From the NCBI GenBank assembly GCA_946803715.1, contig CAMPET010000121.1, positions 4,632 to 34,462 on the forward strand: a stretch of DNA of 29,831 nt, read 5' to 3'. The notes under the pieces are model-generated. The model was not told the origin of the DNA, ran no database searches, and was given only the letters and a program-made list of their open reading frames with translations. This DNA comes from Beroe ovata (taxonomy: Eukaryota > Ctenophora > Nuda > Beroida > Beroidae). The first letter of the stretch is position 1, and each line of letters starts with the position of its first letter. Below, in pieces: positions 1-11,000 of this stretch. Made by a program: the position numbers and the translations under genes.

Positions 1-302
1 TGTGTGTGTGTGTGTATCGGCGTCATTGTGAAGATCTGATGACAACTTCCTCCCGGAATCTCGCCATCCCACCAACGCTCTCTCCCCCCTCATTAAACAA
101 CTCCACTCTCTCTCTCTCTACACAGAGCCGCATGTAGCACTTTCCCTCCCATTAATCCTTATATGGAGTCCGCGTCCGTTTACTCTCAACAGAACATCTC
201 GACCTACTCTATAATAAGTCTTCTTTGTTGACCAGCCGCATTGCGAATACTCAGAAAGAGCGAGGGAGAGAGAGAGAGAGTTGCTCTGTGCGCTGACCTC
301 CC

Positions 303-369
303 ATTGGGCCACGTGACACGCGTTCTCCCTCCTCATTGGTCAGACGGCCAGGTGGCACACGGTGATTGG
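303..369. promoter_or_regulatory. Candidate promoter with three phased inverted CCAAT boxes and an E-box
   Basis: ATTGG, the reverse complement of CCAAT, occurs at 303-307, 335-339 and 365-369, so the boxes are 32 and 30 bp apart, about three helical turns. A palindromic CACGTG E-box lies at 310-315 beside the first box. The DNA around it is GC-rich (a CGCGCGCGC run at 371-379) and is followed by GA-rich sequence that could be 5' UTR. Clusters of CCAAT boxes about 31-32 bp apart are known NF-Y promoter architecture. The only coding gene downstream on this strand is the RING gene at 4861, which would need a 5' UTR intron of several kb; an exon ending at 990 (TTAA followed by gtaagt) would be one possible donor. 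The promoter role is inferred. Confidence 0.45.
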
Positions 370-602
370 TCGCGCGCGCTGGAGAGCGCTCTCTGCTGGA
401 TGATGACAGCTGATTACGAGTGTGTACAGAGAGAGAGAGTTGGTGGTGGTGGCTAGCTCTCACTGTGTGTTGTGTGTGTGCTTGAGAGAATGAGAGAGAT
501 GGAAGAGCGGCTCTTTGCGTGCATCTCAGAAACATGTTGTTTATAACAAGGTCATGATAGTCGAGAGAAAGGAGGACTGTAGCAGATGGAGGAAGAGAAG
601 GC

Positions 603-692
603 GAGTAGCTGAGGAGAGGGGAGTAGCTGAGGAGAGGGGAGTAGTTGAGGAGAGGGGAGTAGCTGAGGAGAGGGGAGTAGCTGAGGAGAGGG
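603..692. repeat. 18-bp minisatellite, five copies
   Basis: Five head-to-tail copies of an 18-bp unit, GAGTAGCTGAGGAGAGGG, fill this stretch. They are almost identical; the third copy has a C-to-T change (GTAGTTGAGG). The 18-bp period is a multiple of three, so it keeps frames open on both strands, which gives repetitive hypothetical peptides here that need not be real. Confidence 0.9.
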
Positions 693-3392
693 TCAGTGCA
701 GGCATATGACATGCAGGAAACTGTGGCCATTTGTTGCGCACTGCGCAGTCTATGACTAGTATTATACAACTCTACTGCAATCATGGTAGGAAAAACAGTG
801 GGAAATGTTCCGTAATGATGGGAGAGAAGTCGCGTTGCCCAGTTTAATTGTGAGTTCGTTGTGTAAATTGAACAATGTATTATGTACATTGCACAATGTA
901 TACTGTATAGTGAGTTACGGATGCCTTGAAGTGTAATCATCGCAAGCTGTATTCTTCTGATGTATAGTGTATGCTCGTATTTCTTCTTAAGTAAGTTGGA
1001 ATTTGGTTGGGTGTATTTGTATGACGATTGGTGCTTTGTCTGTGTGTAATTTTGTAGGAACGTCAAGCTGTGTGTGTCACGTTTGTGTGTGTGTGTGTGT
1101 GCGTGTGTGTGTGTGTGGTCTGTGTGTGTGTGTGCGTGTGTGCGTGTGTTTGTGTGCTAGCACGCTTCTCATTGTTGCTCCATGAGTACATTCTATATAA
1201 TATCTAACGTGAGATCACTGCCGCTACATGTCTTGTATTATTTCACTAGCCCGGTCGTTTGCTCTGTTGTGATGATTTAAAACCTTTTCATAAGAAAGTA
1301 CATTGAGTTCATACACTTCAAAATTATAAGGAATAAGCAGAAGCCTGTATATTGAGAATAATCTGGAGCGTTTATCCCATTTCGATTATCCTTAGCCTCT
1401 AGACTCATCGATCAAGCCAAAATTTACCTGCCTATTTGATGTGTTGTCCTCTACTCAAATGGACCGCGTTTTAAACTCTGAGTGTTTCTGTATGACTCAT
1501 CACTATTTNCACACACACACAGATACAGACACACACATATATATAGAGACACACACACATACAGAGACACGCGCAGATACACACACATGTTTGAAAGAGT
1601 ATCGATATCTGTGATGGTATAATTTCTTCAATTGACTGCCGGCTTGTAGAAATCAGTTTCACTGTGCGAACAAAAGCAACACTTATCTGAACATTGCTTA
1701 ATACTCGGACACCTGCTACATTTGGGACACTGAGACAGTAAACGCCCTTAGGAGACACTCTCAGAGAGACTCAACACAGGCCTTGACAATGACAAGGCAT
1801 TGTCTGATAGGCCTGCAAGACTGGTACCACTGGTAATCGAACCACTGATTTGTACTCTTCATCCAGTGTTATGTTACAGAAAGCATTTGTTCACTGTTCA
1901 GTCTTTATTTGTGTATGTACTATGTATGTATGTATGTATGACTATTGACTATTATATGTATGTTATATTTATGTGTTTGTGCGTGTTTGACAGCGTTTGT
2001 GTATGTGTGTCTGATTTCTGAATTCATATGTTCTGTGTATAGTTCTGTTTGTTTGTTTGTAATTTTTATCCGTCATGTTACAGACGCAGGAATCCTCCAA
2101 TGTAGAATTTAACACTGTCTTGGACATCGCACATATCGGGATTGTATTATGAATTCTCTGTAGATACACTGGTGAACGCTGTCTCACTATTATACTGAAT
2201 AGGCTTATATGTGTCGTGGGCAGTGTACAATGTGCTGGCTTACCCTGAGACATATTCTTCTTCATGCTTGATCACTGATCAGCCCCTTGGTTGGGATTGA
2301 TTACGGGGATCAGATTATAGGGTTATTAATCAGATACTGAATTGGGAAATTGAAACTTTCCCTATTATGAGCGAGAGTACCGGCAGGATCACTGTAGATA
2401 CTATGATGTCATAGTGTCTTTTACCCGGTGATCATAACTGGCTTGTGATGAGGCTGTAGGCAGTTTTCACCTGTGACTAGGGATTCCCCCTCTGATAGTA
2501 TTCCCCAATTCTACGGAAAATGCAGTTTGATATTAAATTAAATGTCACACTTGTTTGTCAGTCCTGGAGTTAATTGTGATGATGCTGTAATGCAGTCGGT
2601 ATGCTGCGCTCACACCCCCCTCCTATATACTGAGCCCAGTGTTAACTGTTATAGGTATGTGCTGTGAGCATCGGGCAGTGGGAACTATGAGCTACGGGCA
2701 TTCAATGCCTGCCATTGACACACGGTCGCTAAAATTGAGTGGTATGGGAGACTCTTATGCCAGTTGTAGTGGGCACTGGGCATCATTATGAGGGGCTGAA
2801 TCTCCACTCATCACGAGCCCTCATCCCTCCAGCCTCCCCTCTCTCCATATCCTAGGTAAACGTTTTGTTACGCCCAGGAGCTTCCCTCTTTGTTACAATG
2901 GGAAAACCTCTCGTGTATCGGTGTTGTTTCGGTTGTATCTACTAACTCTTTGTAAAGCACAAAAGTGTAAATTACGGCTCTCTCATGGTTGAGTCTCAAG
3001 GATGATATAGAGGCAGCATCACTTGGAAGACAATAGTGATTGTTGTGTACAATGTACATCTTTGCAGTCGAGGTTGTACAACTGTATAAGATGGAACATT
3101 GGTTATGATGGTATGGGTGATGTTATGGATAAAGTTTGTCCAGTTTAACTGATGATAACATCATGATGATGTATTACACTCTTTATCATCATGATGATTG
3201 ATGATGTATTACACTCAGGTATTGCTGCACAGGTGATGACTGATGAGTTATGATGTAGGGAGAGAGTAATGATACAGAGAGAAATTGAGAGAGAGTGTCT
3301 TCAGTTACCCTCTCCCGAATAGCAGGGTACCACACAACGACATGGCTTCGATATCAACCCCTCGTATTACACACGAACTTTTAATTAGTCTT
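693..3392. other. Non-coding stretch with scattered microsatellites
   Basis: No convincing coding region was found over these 2.7 kb. It contains (GT)n tracts at about 1083-1156, a (CA)n-rich tract at about 1510-1590 that begins directly after an undetermined base at 1509, TATG-type repeats near 1915-1975 and a GATGAT-rich patch at about 3140-3260. Frames that are open here are driven by these simple repeats. A good splice-donor match (gtaagt) at 991 could close a 5' UTR exon of the RING gene, but this is speculative. Confidence 0.6.
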
Positions 3393-3410
3393 CTGTGTGT
3401 GTGTGTATGT

Positions 3411-3470
<60 letters not shown>
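3393..3470. repeat. (GT)n microsatellite
   Basis: A long, almost pure GT dinucleotide run, interrupted only near its left end by two TATGTG variants. It begins the first of two related microsatellite modules that extend to about 4229. Confidence 0.95.
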
Positions 3471-3473
<3 letters not shown>

Positions 3474-4229
3474 TCTGTCTGTCTGTCTGTGAGTGCGTGC
3501 GCGTTTCCGTGAGTGTTGCTGTTTCTGTGTGTGTGTGAGTCTGAGTGAGTGAGTGTGTGTCTGTGCGGCTTTGTGTGTCTGTGTATTCGTGAGTGTGTGT
3601 GTTTCTGTGTGTGTGTGTTCGTACCTGCGACAGTTCATGTTTGTGTGCGTCGTACAATGTAAGAATGTACAACTGGCTGGTTCCGCTGTACAATTTTCAA
3701 TATACATTCCGATGGATGTACTTTCTGTTAATGTACCTAAGACCTTAATACCCTAGTAGATACTGTATACTGATCACCTTCAGTTCACTAACGCATTTTG
3801 CACACGCACACGCATACACACACTCACACACACACACACANTGTGTGTGTGTGTGCTTGTATGTGTCTGTCTGTGTGTCTGTGAGTGCGTGCGCGTTTCC
3901 GCGAGTGTTGCTGTGTCTGTGTGTGTGAGTCTGAGTGAGTGAGTGTGTTTCTGTGTGTGTTTGTACCTGAGACAGTTCATGTTTGTGTGTGTCGTACAAT
4001 GTACAACTGGCTGGTTTCACTGTACAATTTTCAATATACATTCCAATGGATGTACTTTCTGTTAATGTACTTTAGACCTTAATACCCTAGTGATACTGTA
4101 GGTATACTGATCACCTTCAGTTCACTAACACATTTTGAACACGCACACACACACTCACACACACACACACACAGATACAAACAGCTACACTGACACACAG
4201 ACACACACACAGACACACTCACACACACA
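3474..4229. repeat. Tandem pair of ~390-bp microsatellite-bounded modules
   Basis: Two similar modules follow each other, about 3474-3840 and 3842-4229. Both open with GTCTGTCTG-type sequence and GTGAGTGCGTGCGCG (the GAGTGCG core is at 3491 and 3883, a period of 392). Both then share a unique core containing ACAACTGGCTGG, a TACAATTTTCAATATACATT stretch and TTCAGTTCACTAAC, and both end in a (CA)n tract. Each module therefore starts with GT repeats and ends with CA repeats. The junction between them is (CA)n, one undetermined base at 3841, then (TG)n. The copies differ by scattered substitutions and small indels, so the duplication is not very recent, or one copy is an assembled haplotype. Confidence 0.85.
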
Positions 4230-4846
4230 GTGTGTAACCAGCTATTCTATTTATAACTTGAAATACTATAAGGTCTGCAGGGTAGAGAGGACACTCTCAG
4301 AAAACAATGACCTCTGCCCCTGTGAGGTCCTCTTAAAGAAGGGATTAGGGGGCTTGCAGTTGCAGACTGTGGCATCCATATCGTGTTTAGAATAGTCATT
4401 ATTATAGTCGATTCACATTGCACTTTAGTAATCATTATAGTGTGATACTAAGAGCTTGTTTTTTAAGTTTGATTTGATATTGTTCGTTCATTAGGGATCA
4501 CTATGTAGAGATGTAGAGTAGGTAGTTCTCCTGGAATCACTTCCTTCAATACCCCATGTGTACACTACTCCATGATCAATTCTAGGAGTACCTATTGCAG
4601 TACGACTATATCTGGCTATCCCCTATACACAGTGAGCACTGTTACTAGCACAGTACTCACAGACATGCTGTTTCAGACACCAGTTAGCCTCTGCCACATG
4701 CTAATTGCAGAAAGGGAATGCTCGATTCTGAGTGTTTCACTGCATTGTTATAGATCTCTGTGCTATAGAATAAAGATCACTACACTGAGTTTCACTATCA
4801 TGATCACCCCCCCTCTCTACTCACTGTCATTGTCCGATTATAGGCT
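4230..4846. other. Region upstream of the RING gene; no gene seen
   Basis: About 600 bp without a recognisable gene. A frame is open from about 4572 to 4880, but its translation has no family resemblance and it overlaps the RING start in another frame. The stretch ends with a pyrimidine-rich run and ATTATAG at 4837-4843. That would be a reasonable splice acceptor, which makes most of this segment likely the tail of a 5' UTR intron. Confidence 0.45.
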
Positions 4847-4864
4847 ATGGTCTCACCGACATGA
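4847..4864 (+). promoter_or_regulatory. Short uORF overlapping the RING start codon
   Basis: An ATG at 4847 opens a five-codon frame (Met-Val-Ser-Pro-Thr) that stops with TGA at 4862-4864. The stop overlaps the start codon of the RING ORF at 4861 in an ATGA arrangement. If the ATTATAG at 4837-4843 is a splice acceptor, this ATG is only 3 nt into the exon. Such overlap is typical of termination-reinitiation control; here it is an inference from sequence alone. Confidence 0.4.
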
Positions 4865-6666
4865 CAAGCAGGAGAGGTAGCAACTCTCGGCACTCGGGAA
4901 ACCCCGCACCACCAGACAACAGTATCCCCAACTCCGTGGCGAGACGTCGGGCCGGGACCGCCATGGGATCAACATTCTCCTCTTCCACGAGACGGGGGAC
5001 TAGGAACAACACCTCACAGAACAGTGTATCAGACGTGTATGGGAGTAGGTACTCCCACCGCTCCGTTCCCCACAGAGCCAGGACAGGGACAGGGCGCCTC
5101 CCCAGAGCCGTAAGGCGTCACACCACCATAGCTGCGCCCTCTGAAACCTCGCCAACATTAAGAGAGGCCTCGGAACAGACACCAGGACCCAGACGATCTG
5201 CCAGGATTGGATCGAGAATGTCACAGGATGCTTCCATGGAAACGCCCAGTGTGGTTCCCTTCCCTCACGGGGAGCTGAGGAGCCGGGCCACGCCCACCCG
5301 TCCCGTGTCGATTGCCGCTTCGTCCCATGACTCCCTCCCAGTGGAGGCTGGGTGGCAGTGGAGGGAGTTCACCAGCTCTCCCCACCTAGAGACCCGGACA
5401 GATCCACTCCCCCCAATCCACACTCCAGTCCTCTTTACCCCCACTCCCATCACACCGCCAGCCGCGGCCACTCCCCCCTTCACGCCTCCCTTCACACCAG
5501 TTCCCGCCGCCACTGTGCCAGCAGTGCTGTCCTACACACCCCCTGCTGGGCACACCACGCCACACCCTGACACACCAGACACAGACATCCAGTCACTGGA
5601 GATTGTACGGGTTGTGCCACATCGGCTAATTGAGATTCCTGCGGACGAGCCACTCGAGCCCCGCCCTCCCCCACGCCAGAGACCCGCCAGTGGGAGCTCC
5701 TCACAGGGTATACTGCGCCGAGCGCGGCGCCTACTCCGTGACAATGCCAGCCCGGCGGCGGCGCAGAGCGCTGCGCCCGATTACAGCGAGGAAATGCCGA
5801 GCACGAGCACTCAATCGGAGCAGCAGTTTCCGGGCAGCAGTAACATGTCAGATGATATGCTACGGGGCAGACTGTTCCAGCAAGCTGAAAACGAGGCACT
5901 CAACAACTATAACAGGGTGCTGAGTGACTCAGCGAGTGCGAACGAGCGATCGCAGAGGTTACGACTCCTGCGCCTCAGTCGGCGCCAGGACTCAGATGTG
6001 ACGCCCCGTGACCGCCTCATTTCGGGGCTGCTACGGAGACGTGAGACACAGGGTGAGAGTAGTGCAGAGGGGGCTGAGTTGGGGGGAGCAGAGGAGAACG
6101 CTCCCACCCGACTACGCATGTTTGAGGTCCCGGGCCAGGGTGCTATTCTAGTGGAGGACATCAGACCAGAGGCATCACTGAGAATGTCGTTGTTACAAGC
6201 ACAGTATCTACAGGAAGTGTTACTGCGGATTTCCAGTTTACTGGACAACCTCCATATTCTCTCCCAGATGAACGAGCGGATGGAGGATGACCCGAGACTC
6301 CGCACTATCCTGGCATTTGCAACTCTCAACCCTGACAACATGACATACGAGCAACTCCTCATGCTGGACGAGTTGTTACCTAGGAACCAGGGCGCCACCA
6401 AGGAGATGATAGCTAACCATACCAGTCTCCAGAGATACACCAAGGCGGACTACCATGAGAATGATAACTGTATCATATGTATCACAGACTTTGAGGAGAA
6501 TGATGGGATCAGGATGTTACCGTGTTGTCATATCTACCACTTCGCGTGTGTTGACAACTGGCTCACTCGCAAGAAGACGTGTCCTATGTGTAGATGCTCC
6601 ATTGATGACAAGCCCAGTACAGCGTATATTGAGAGATTGCAGAAATTCAGAGATTTTAAGAAATGA
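4861..6666 (+). CDS. RING-H2 finger E3 ubiquitin ligase (RLIM/RNF-like layout)
   Basis: This is an uninterrupted 601-codon frame. It encodes a long, low-complexity Ser/Arg/Pro/Thr-rich N-terminal part, then a more ordered region (about residues 410-535), and a C-terminal RING-H2 finger. The zinc ligands are all visible: C537, C540, C555, H557, H560, C563, C574 and C577, with spacing C-x2-C-x14-C-x-H-x2-H-x2-C-x10-C-x2-C. The W of the E2-binding part and the CPMC end are present. RING-H2 proteins of this layout (RLIM/RNF6, RNF38/44 and relatives) recruit an E2 and ubiquitinate substrates, often in the nucleus; the substrate here cannot be told. Residues 175-250 are rich in Pro and Thr and look disordered. 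The start at 4861 is the first Met of the long frame, just after a likely splice acceptor. The frame remains open upstream to 4801, so an extra upstream coding exon is not excluded. The exact orthologue is not identified. Confidence 0.85.
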   Translation: MTSRRGSNSRHSGNPAPPDNSIPNSVARRRAGTAMGSTFSSSTRRGTRNNTSQNSVSDVYGSRYSHRSVPHRARTGTGRLPRAVRRHTTIAAPSETSPTLREASEQTPGPRRSARIGSRMSQDASMETPSVVPFPHGELRSRATPTRPVSIAASSHDSLPVEAGWQWREFTSSPHLETRTDPLPPIHTPVLFTPTPITPPAAATPPFTPPFTPVPAATVPAVLSYTPPAGHTTPHPDTPDTDIQSLEIVRVVPHRLIEIPADEPLEPRPPPRQRPASGSSSQGILRRARRLLRDNASPAAAQSAAPDYSEEMPSTSTQSEQQFPGSSNMSDDMLRGRLFQQAENEALNNYNRVLSDSASANERSQRLRLLRLSRRQDSDVTPRDRLISGLLRRRETQGESSAEGAELGGAEENAPTRLRMFEVPGQGAILVEDIRPEASLRMSLLQAQYLQEVLLRISSLLDNLHILSQMNERMEDDPRLRTILAFATLNPDNMTYEQLLMLDELLPRNQGATKEMIANHTSLQRYTKADYHENDNCIICITDFEENDGIRMLPCCHIYHFACVDNWLTRKKTCPMCRCSIDDKPSTAYIERLQKFRDFKK

Positions 6667-7723
6667 ACAGAGCAAAGGATTGTACAATATGATGTTCAGA
6701 ACAGCTTGTGTACGAGTGTTTAGCTGTAGGATCAGGAGTTGGGTTCAGTGGATCATCATTGTCATATCGGGATATCAGATGTTCATGTTAGGATGCTGGC
6801 TGTCATTGATCATGAACAATGAACATTGATCTATTGTTACTTCATTCCAGCCTGTGCACCACACAATAGAGACGGTGAAACTCTACCAACTCAAAGTTGT
6901 AGAAATAACTACTCTCTCATGGAACAGAAAGTTTACTCGAATAAGGGGATACAAAATGCTGTATCATATTCGGTCAAATTGACACGTGCATGTTGATGGC
7001 ACACGTGTGATACGGGGAGTAATTCACCGATGGAGATCCCGTGTGTTGGGAGTTCATGAAATGAAGGTGAACCATATAACTGATGAGTGATGACGTCATT
7101 ACAATAGTCACCCTCATTGTTGCGATGATAGGAATCTTCATTCAAGAAAAGGTGTTGCTTATCGGTGGAATGTTATATGCGAAGAATTTATGTTTATTAA
7201 ATTGTTGAAAAAATCTCAAAATAATATGTAAATAGTAATGAATTATATGGAAAGTTGCGTTTTTATGATGATTAGCATTATACATTTGTGATTTATAGTT
7301 TCTAGACTAGCGAATTCTTATGTTTACTGAATAAAGTGACTAGCTCTTCTATTACTGTCTTTCAAGAAGTTAACACAATAAAATTTCCTATGATATAAAC
7401 TAACCAGTTTCAGTATTAAACCAAAAATTTGTAGTTTTAACCTTCAGATCGCCTTGTTTATTTTAACTTAGTGTGCCAATTTGATATTGTTACATGGAGT
7501 ACATTATATGAATCGATATATTTATGTTTTATTCATGGTATTAATCATACGTTTTCTCACTCAAGTGCCAATTCTTCCCATGCTGTCTCGATTTAGCATC
7601 ACTTATTAACAGCTGCAGTTATTAAATCTCGACCGATATGAGAACAACATGGTTCTTGGGAAGACTATGTATTTCTATTCTATTCGTGTAAAAAGTACCA
7701 TGTTGTGTGCGCTCTGTGTATAG
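6667..7723. other. RING 3' UTR and intergenic DNA
   Basis: No gene was seen in about 1 kb. It becomes AT-rich after 7140. AATAAA polyadenylation hexamers lie at 7330-7335 and 7377-7382 and could end the RING transcript. A perfect CRE-type palindrome TGACGTCA is at 7091-7098, and two CACGTG-like cores lie near 6982-7006. If the RING transcript ends earlier than 7330, these could belong to the promoter of the zinc-finger gene. Confidence 0.5.
7330..7335 (+). terminator. Candidate polyadenylation signal for the RING gene
   Basis: A canonical AATAAA hexamer about 660 bp after the RING stop codon, with a second copy at 7377-7382. No other AATAAA was noticed between the stop codon and this site. 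Confidence 0.35.
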
Positions 7724-7839
7724 TGGCGCGCGCGCCGCGCACTTCCCTTGTAATATCACTCACCTAACATTCATCTTAGCTGAAAATACATGGCAGACGA
7801 CTTCAGCTGACAAGGGAGTATCCTGTATCAAGATAACAT
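7724..7839 (+). promoter_or_regulatory. Candidate promoter and 5' UTR exon of the zinc-finger gene
   Basis: A sharp GC-rich island (GGCGCGCGCGCCGCGC at about 7725-7740) with an ACTTCC ETS-type core stands in otherwise AT-rich DNA. About 100 bp further on is a strong splice donor, CAT followed by gtgagt at 7840. The intron from there would end at ATTTCAG, exactly at 8026, directly before the zinc-finger start codon, giving a 187-nt 5' UTR intron. The transcription start itself is not determined. Confidence 0.45.
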
Positions 7840-8026
7840 GTGAGTTGTTCTGATGATTTTGCTGTTTTGCATTCAATTCACGAGTTTATAACTTTTAATG
7901 AGGGCTGATTCGAAACTGTATCTGATCGAGTACAGACGTACGACTTCTCATTGAAAATTTCATCGCTGATTCAAGAGAAACGCATACCAACTTTTCCAAT
8001 TAAATCGCCAATGCCCACTATTTCAG

Positions 8027-11000
8027 ATGGATAGTGCTAGTGGACTGTCTCTCCTCATCTCAGCGTACTCCTACCCTTCCTCCCCCGACTCTAGCGACCA
8101 CTCGTCCAACGTGGACAGCGCGGATTCAGAGCCCGAGGACTCCTCAAAGAATGACACCACATCGCAGGACAGCCAGGACGAGGTGTATCCCTCCTCCACT
8201 GTGTACCGAACAGGGGAGGGTGACATGTTTGAGAGGTATGAGAGTGCGATAGACACTCCCCCTGATAGTCTAAAGAATGACAAGTCGTCACCCAGTGGGG
8301 TCACGTGTGATGGTATGCCAGGGGAAAACCTTCAGTCCAGTGACTCTCAGACGGCTGAGGTAAAGTATGGTGATCTGAGTGACAACAACCCCAGCTCTCT
8401 GTCCCAAGAGGAGGACGATTTTATTCTATCCGGCAAAGCTCCCTTCTCACGCAATGATTCTGTGGGCTCGCTCGCTTCCTCTCTGAGAGATCAGTTCCAC
8501 CAGGAGGACAGTATGTCGTCCCTTAGTCAGGACTCGGACACGTGGACACCCCAGAGATACGACTCGGCCCTATCCTCCTCCTCTACCCCTCTCATTAAGG
8601 AGGAGGTGCTGGAGTATACGGACGGGGCGGGCCAGTACTTCTACGTACCCCCCGATGATTCGCCCGACACATACAAACCGGACGCACCCACGTACCTTCA
8701 CGAGCAGGAGTTTACCTCCCTGTCCAGTGAGATCAAGGGAGGGACGGTGTGGAACAGGGACGATTCCGTCTTCTCGTCCATTCTCCACAATGTGGGTCTC
8801 GTTCACAAGGATGCAGCTGCTGATATCTCCAAACTCCCCTCTCTACAGCGGAGCAAACTGTCCGTGCTATTGAAGAGTTGGTCCAACGAGAAGGCTTTCA
8901 CAGATTGTTTAGTGGATATGACGGATTGTGACCATTTCTATGATCCGATAGGTTACGATACGGTTTTGGTGACCGATCCCTGTATGTCCGCCAAGTACGA
9001 TACCTTGGCTAACGGATTGAATCATCTTGAGGTCGAGAGAAAACAGATGGATGAGTTCTACAATTTCACCGAAGAGAAGTCCTTCTTCTTCCAGAAGTGT
9101 AAAATCTGCAGCAAGCTCTTCTCCAACACATTCGGACTGAGACAGCACATTGCCCACACTCACCCTAACGTGAGTATGGATGACCTCCTGAGAAAGGACG
9201 AGGGACTCTTCCCGTGTGTCAAGTGCAAGCGGACATTCAACTCGCAGGGACAACTCAAGAAACACTTCCAAAAAGCCCATATCCCCAAAGTTCCCTCCTC
9301 AGACATGAACTACAAGTGTTCCCACTGCGGAGAGCATTTCAAGACATCTGTCCTTCTTCACCGTCACACTTCAGACAAGCACAGGAACAGAACTAAAACA
9401 GAAGCAGCAGAGCTCCATGAGCCATGGTCTTGTGAGTTGTGTAAGAGTATCTTCTACAAGAAGTCCAACTTCCTGAAACACATGCAGAAAGTGCACGGCA
9501 AGATGAAAGTGTCAGAGCGACTGCTCAACTCTGCTAAGTTATCTGCACAGCTGTCGGCTCATTTGATCAGCCCTGGTGGGAGACAGTCTCGTGACCAGGC
9601 TGGGTCACCCAGACCTACCCGTGCTAAGGATAAGGAAGAGACCAAGGATAGAAAGAAATCGGTTAAAAAGTTGGATCTTCCCGATGATTCAGACTCCAAA
9701 ACATCAGAGTCAGCCAAGCCGCGCAGTAAGTCAAGAGAGAAGAAGAATGAGAGTGTTGAACAGCCCGAGGTGAGGGAGAGGAAACCGAGTGAGATAAATG
9801 TTACATGTCTGTTCTGCAAACTATGTTTCGTATCGTACACTGACCTGCAGCTTCACTGTGCTGATGTACACAGGGAAGCTAATAAGATAATTCTCCTGAA
9901 GATGTTCACTAAAGTAGGATCCCAGCCTCACGGTATTAATTTCCAGTGTATCCTCTGTGATAAGGTATGCCCTACACCCCCTGTTGCACTTGGTCATCTA
10001 GAGAGTGTTCATCTCCATAGGGAATGCGATGTAAAAAATGAGGAATCACACAGTGACCAAGTTTCTCGACCCCCCGGCGAAGAGCCTCCCTCGAGCATCA
10101 ACCCTCAACTCATTGATTTCGACGGTCTTTCTCTCATGTGTCGATTCTGTAACAAGATATTCAAAAACTCCAAAGTGAAGCGGAAACACGAGAAGACAGT
10201 GCACAATGATCAAACTATCGTGTGTTTCTACTGCTTCATCCCCATCCTCAATAGAACAGAGCTGACTAAACACATCAAGACCGAGCACAGTGGATCAAAG
10301 AGTTTGTTCAAGTGTAGGTGGTGTGACGCGCACTTTACATCCATTCCGAAACGATGTACTCACATGAAGGATTTCCATTCGAGTGATGTGGCCAACATCA
10401 CCAACCGCTCTTCTCAATCTACCGATTGTCATGATGCAAAGAATGGGCCAGTGGAAGATCGGGGAGACGCGCCGAAACATGGGTGTGATAAATGCAATCT
10501 CTCGTTCCCTACCCATGATGTGAAATTGAAGCATGACAAGGATGTCCATAATGAACCGGACTCTTCCAGCTGCATGTATTGCTTTGCTTCCTTCAAGAAC
10601 AGGGAATCATTGATCCAGCACATAGCAGTGTATCACCAGTCCTACCACAAGCGTCCCTACAAGTGCAAGTGGTGTGAGATAACCTTCGAAACTCTGTACC
10701 AGCGGAGACTGCATATGAAGCACAGTCACGATGTTGTGTCCATATCGGACGACAACTCACCACAACAGAAGAACACCGACACCAGTGTAGATGAAAACTT
10801 CCTCAATGTCTCCACGGAGAGTGGTGAGAAATCATCACTCGCCTTCTCGGGAAAGTCGCTCCAACAATCCTTCTCCCAGTTCCCCAAGGAAACGTCAAAG
10901 CTGGTGAGGAAGTGCAAGTTCTGTGATGCCGAGGTTACGAGCATGATTCTGAAGAAACATCTCATTAAGCACAGGCAGTGGGACCATTTTGTGTGTATCT

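Noticed and set aside
251-1066. Minus-strand open frame of 271 codons rich in Ser, Leu and Tyr
   Set aside because: It is kept open by the 18-bp minisatellite and GA/CT repeats, shows no domain, and covers the candidate promoter; low-complexity artefact.
3381-4041. Several Thr/His-rich open frames on the minus strand
   Set aside because: They are translations of CA repeats and stop where the simple repeats end.
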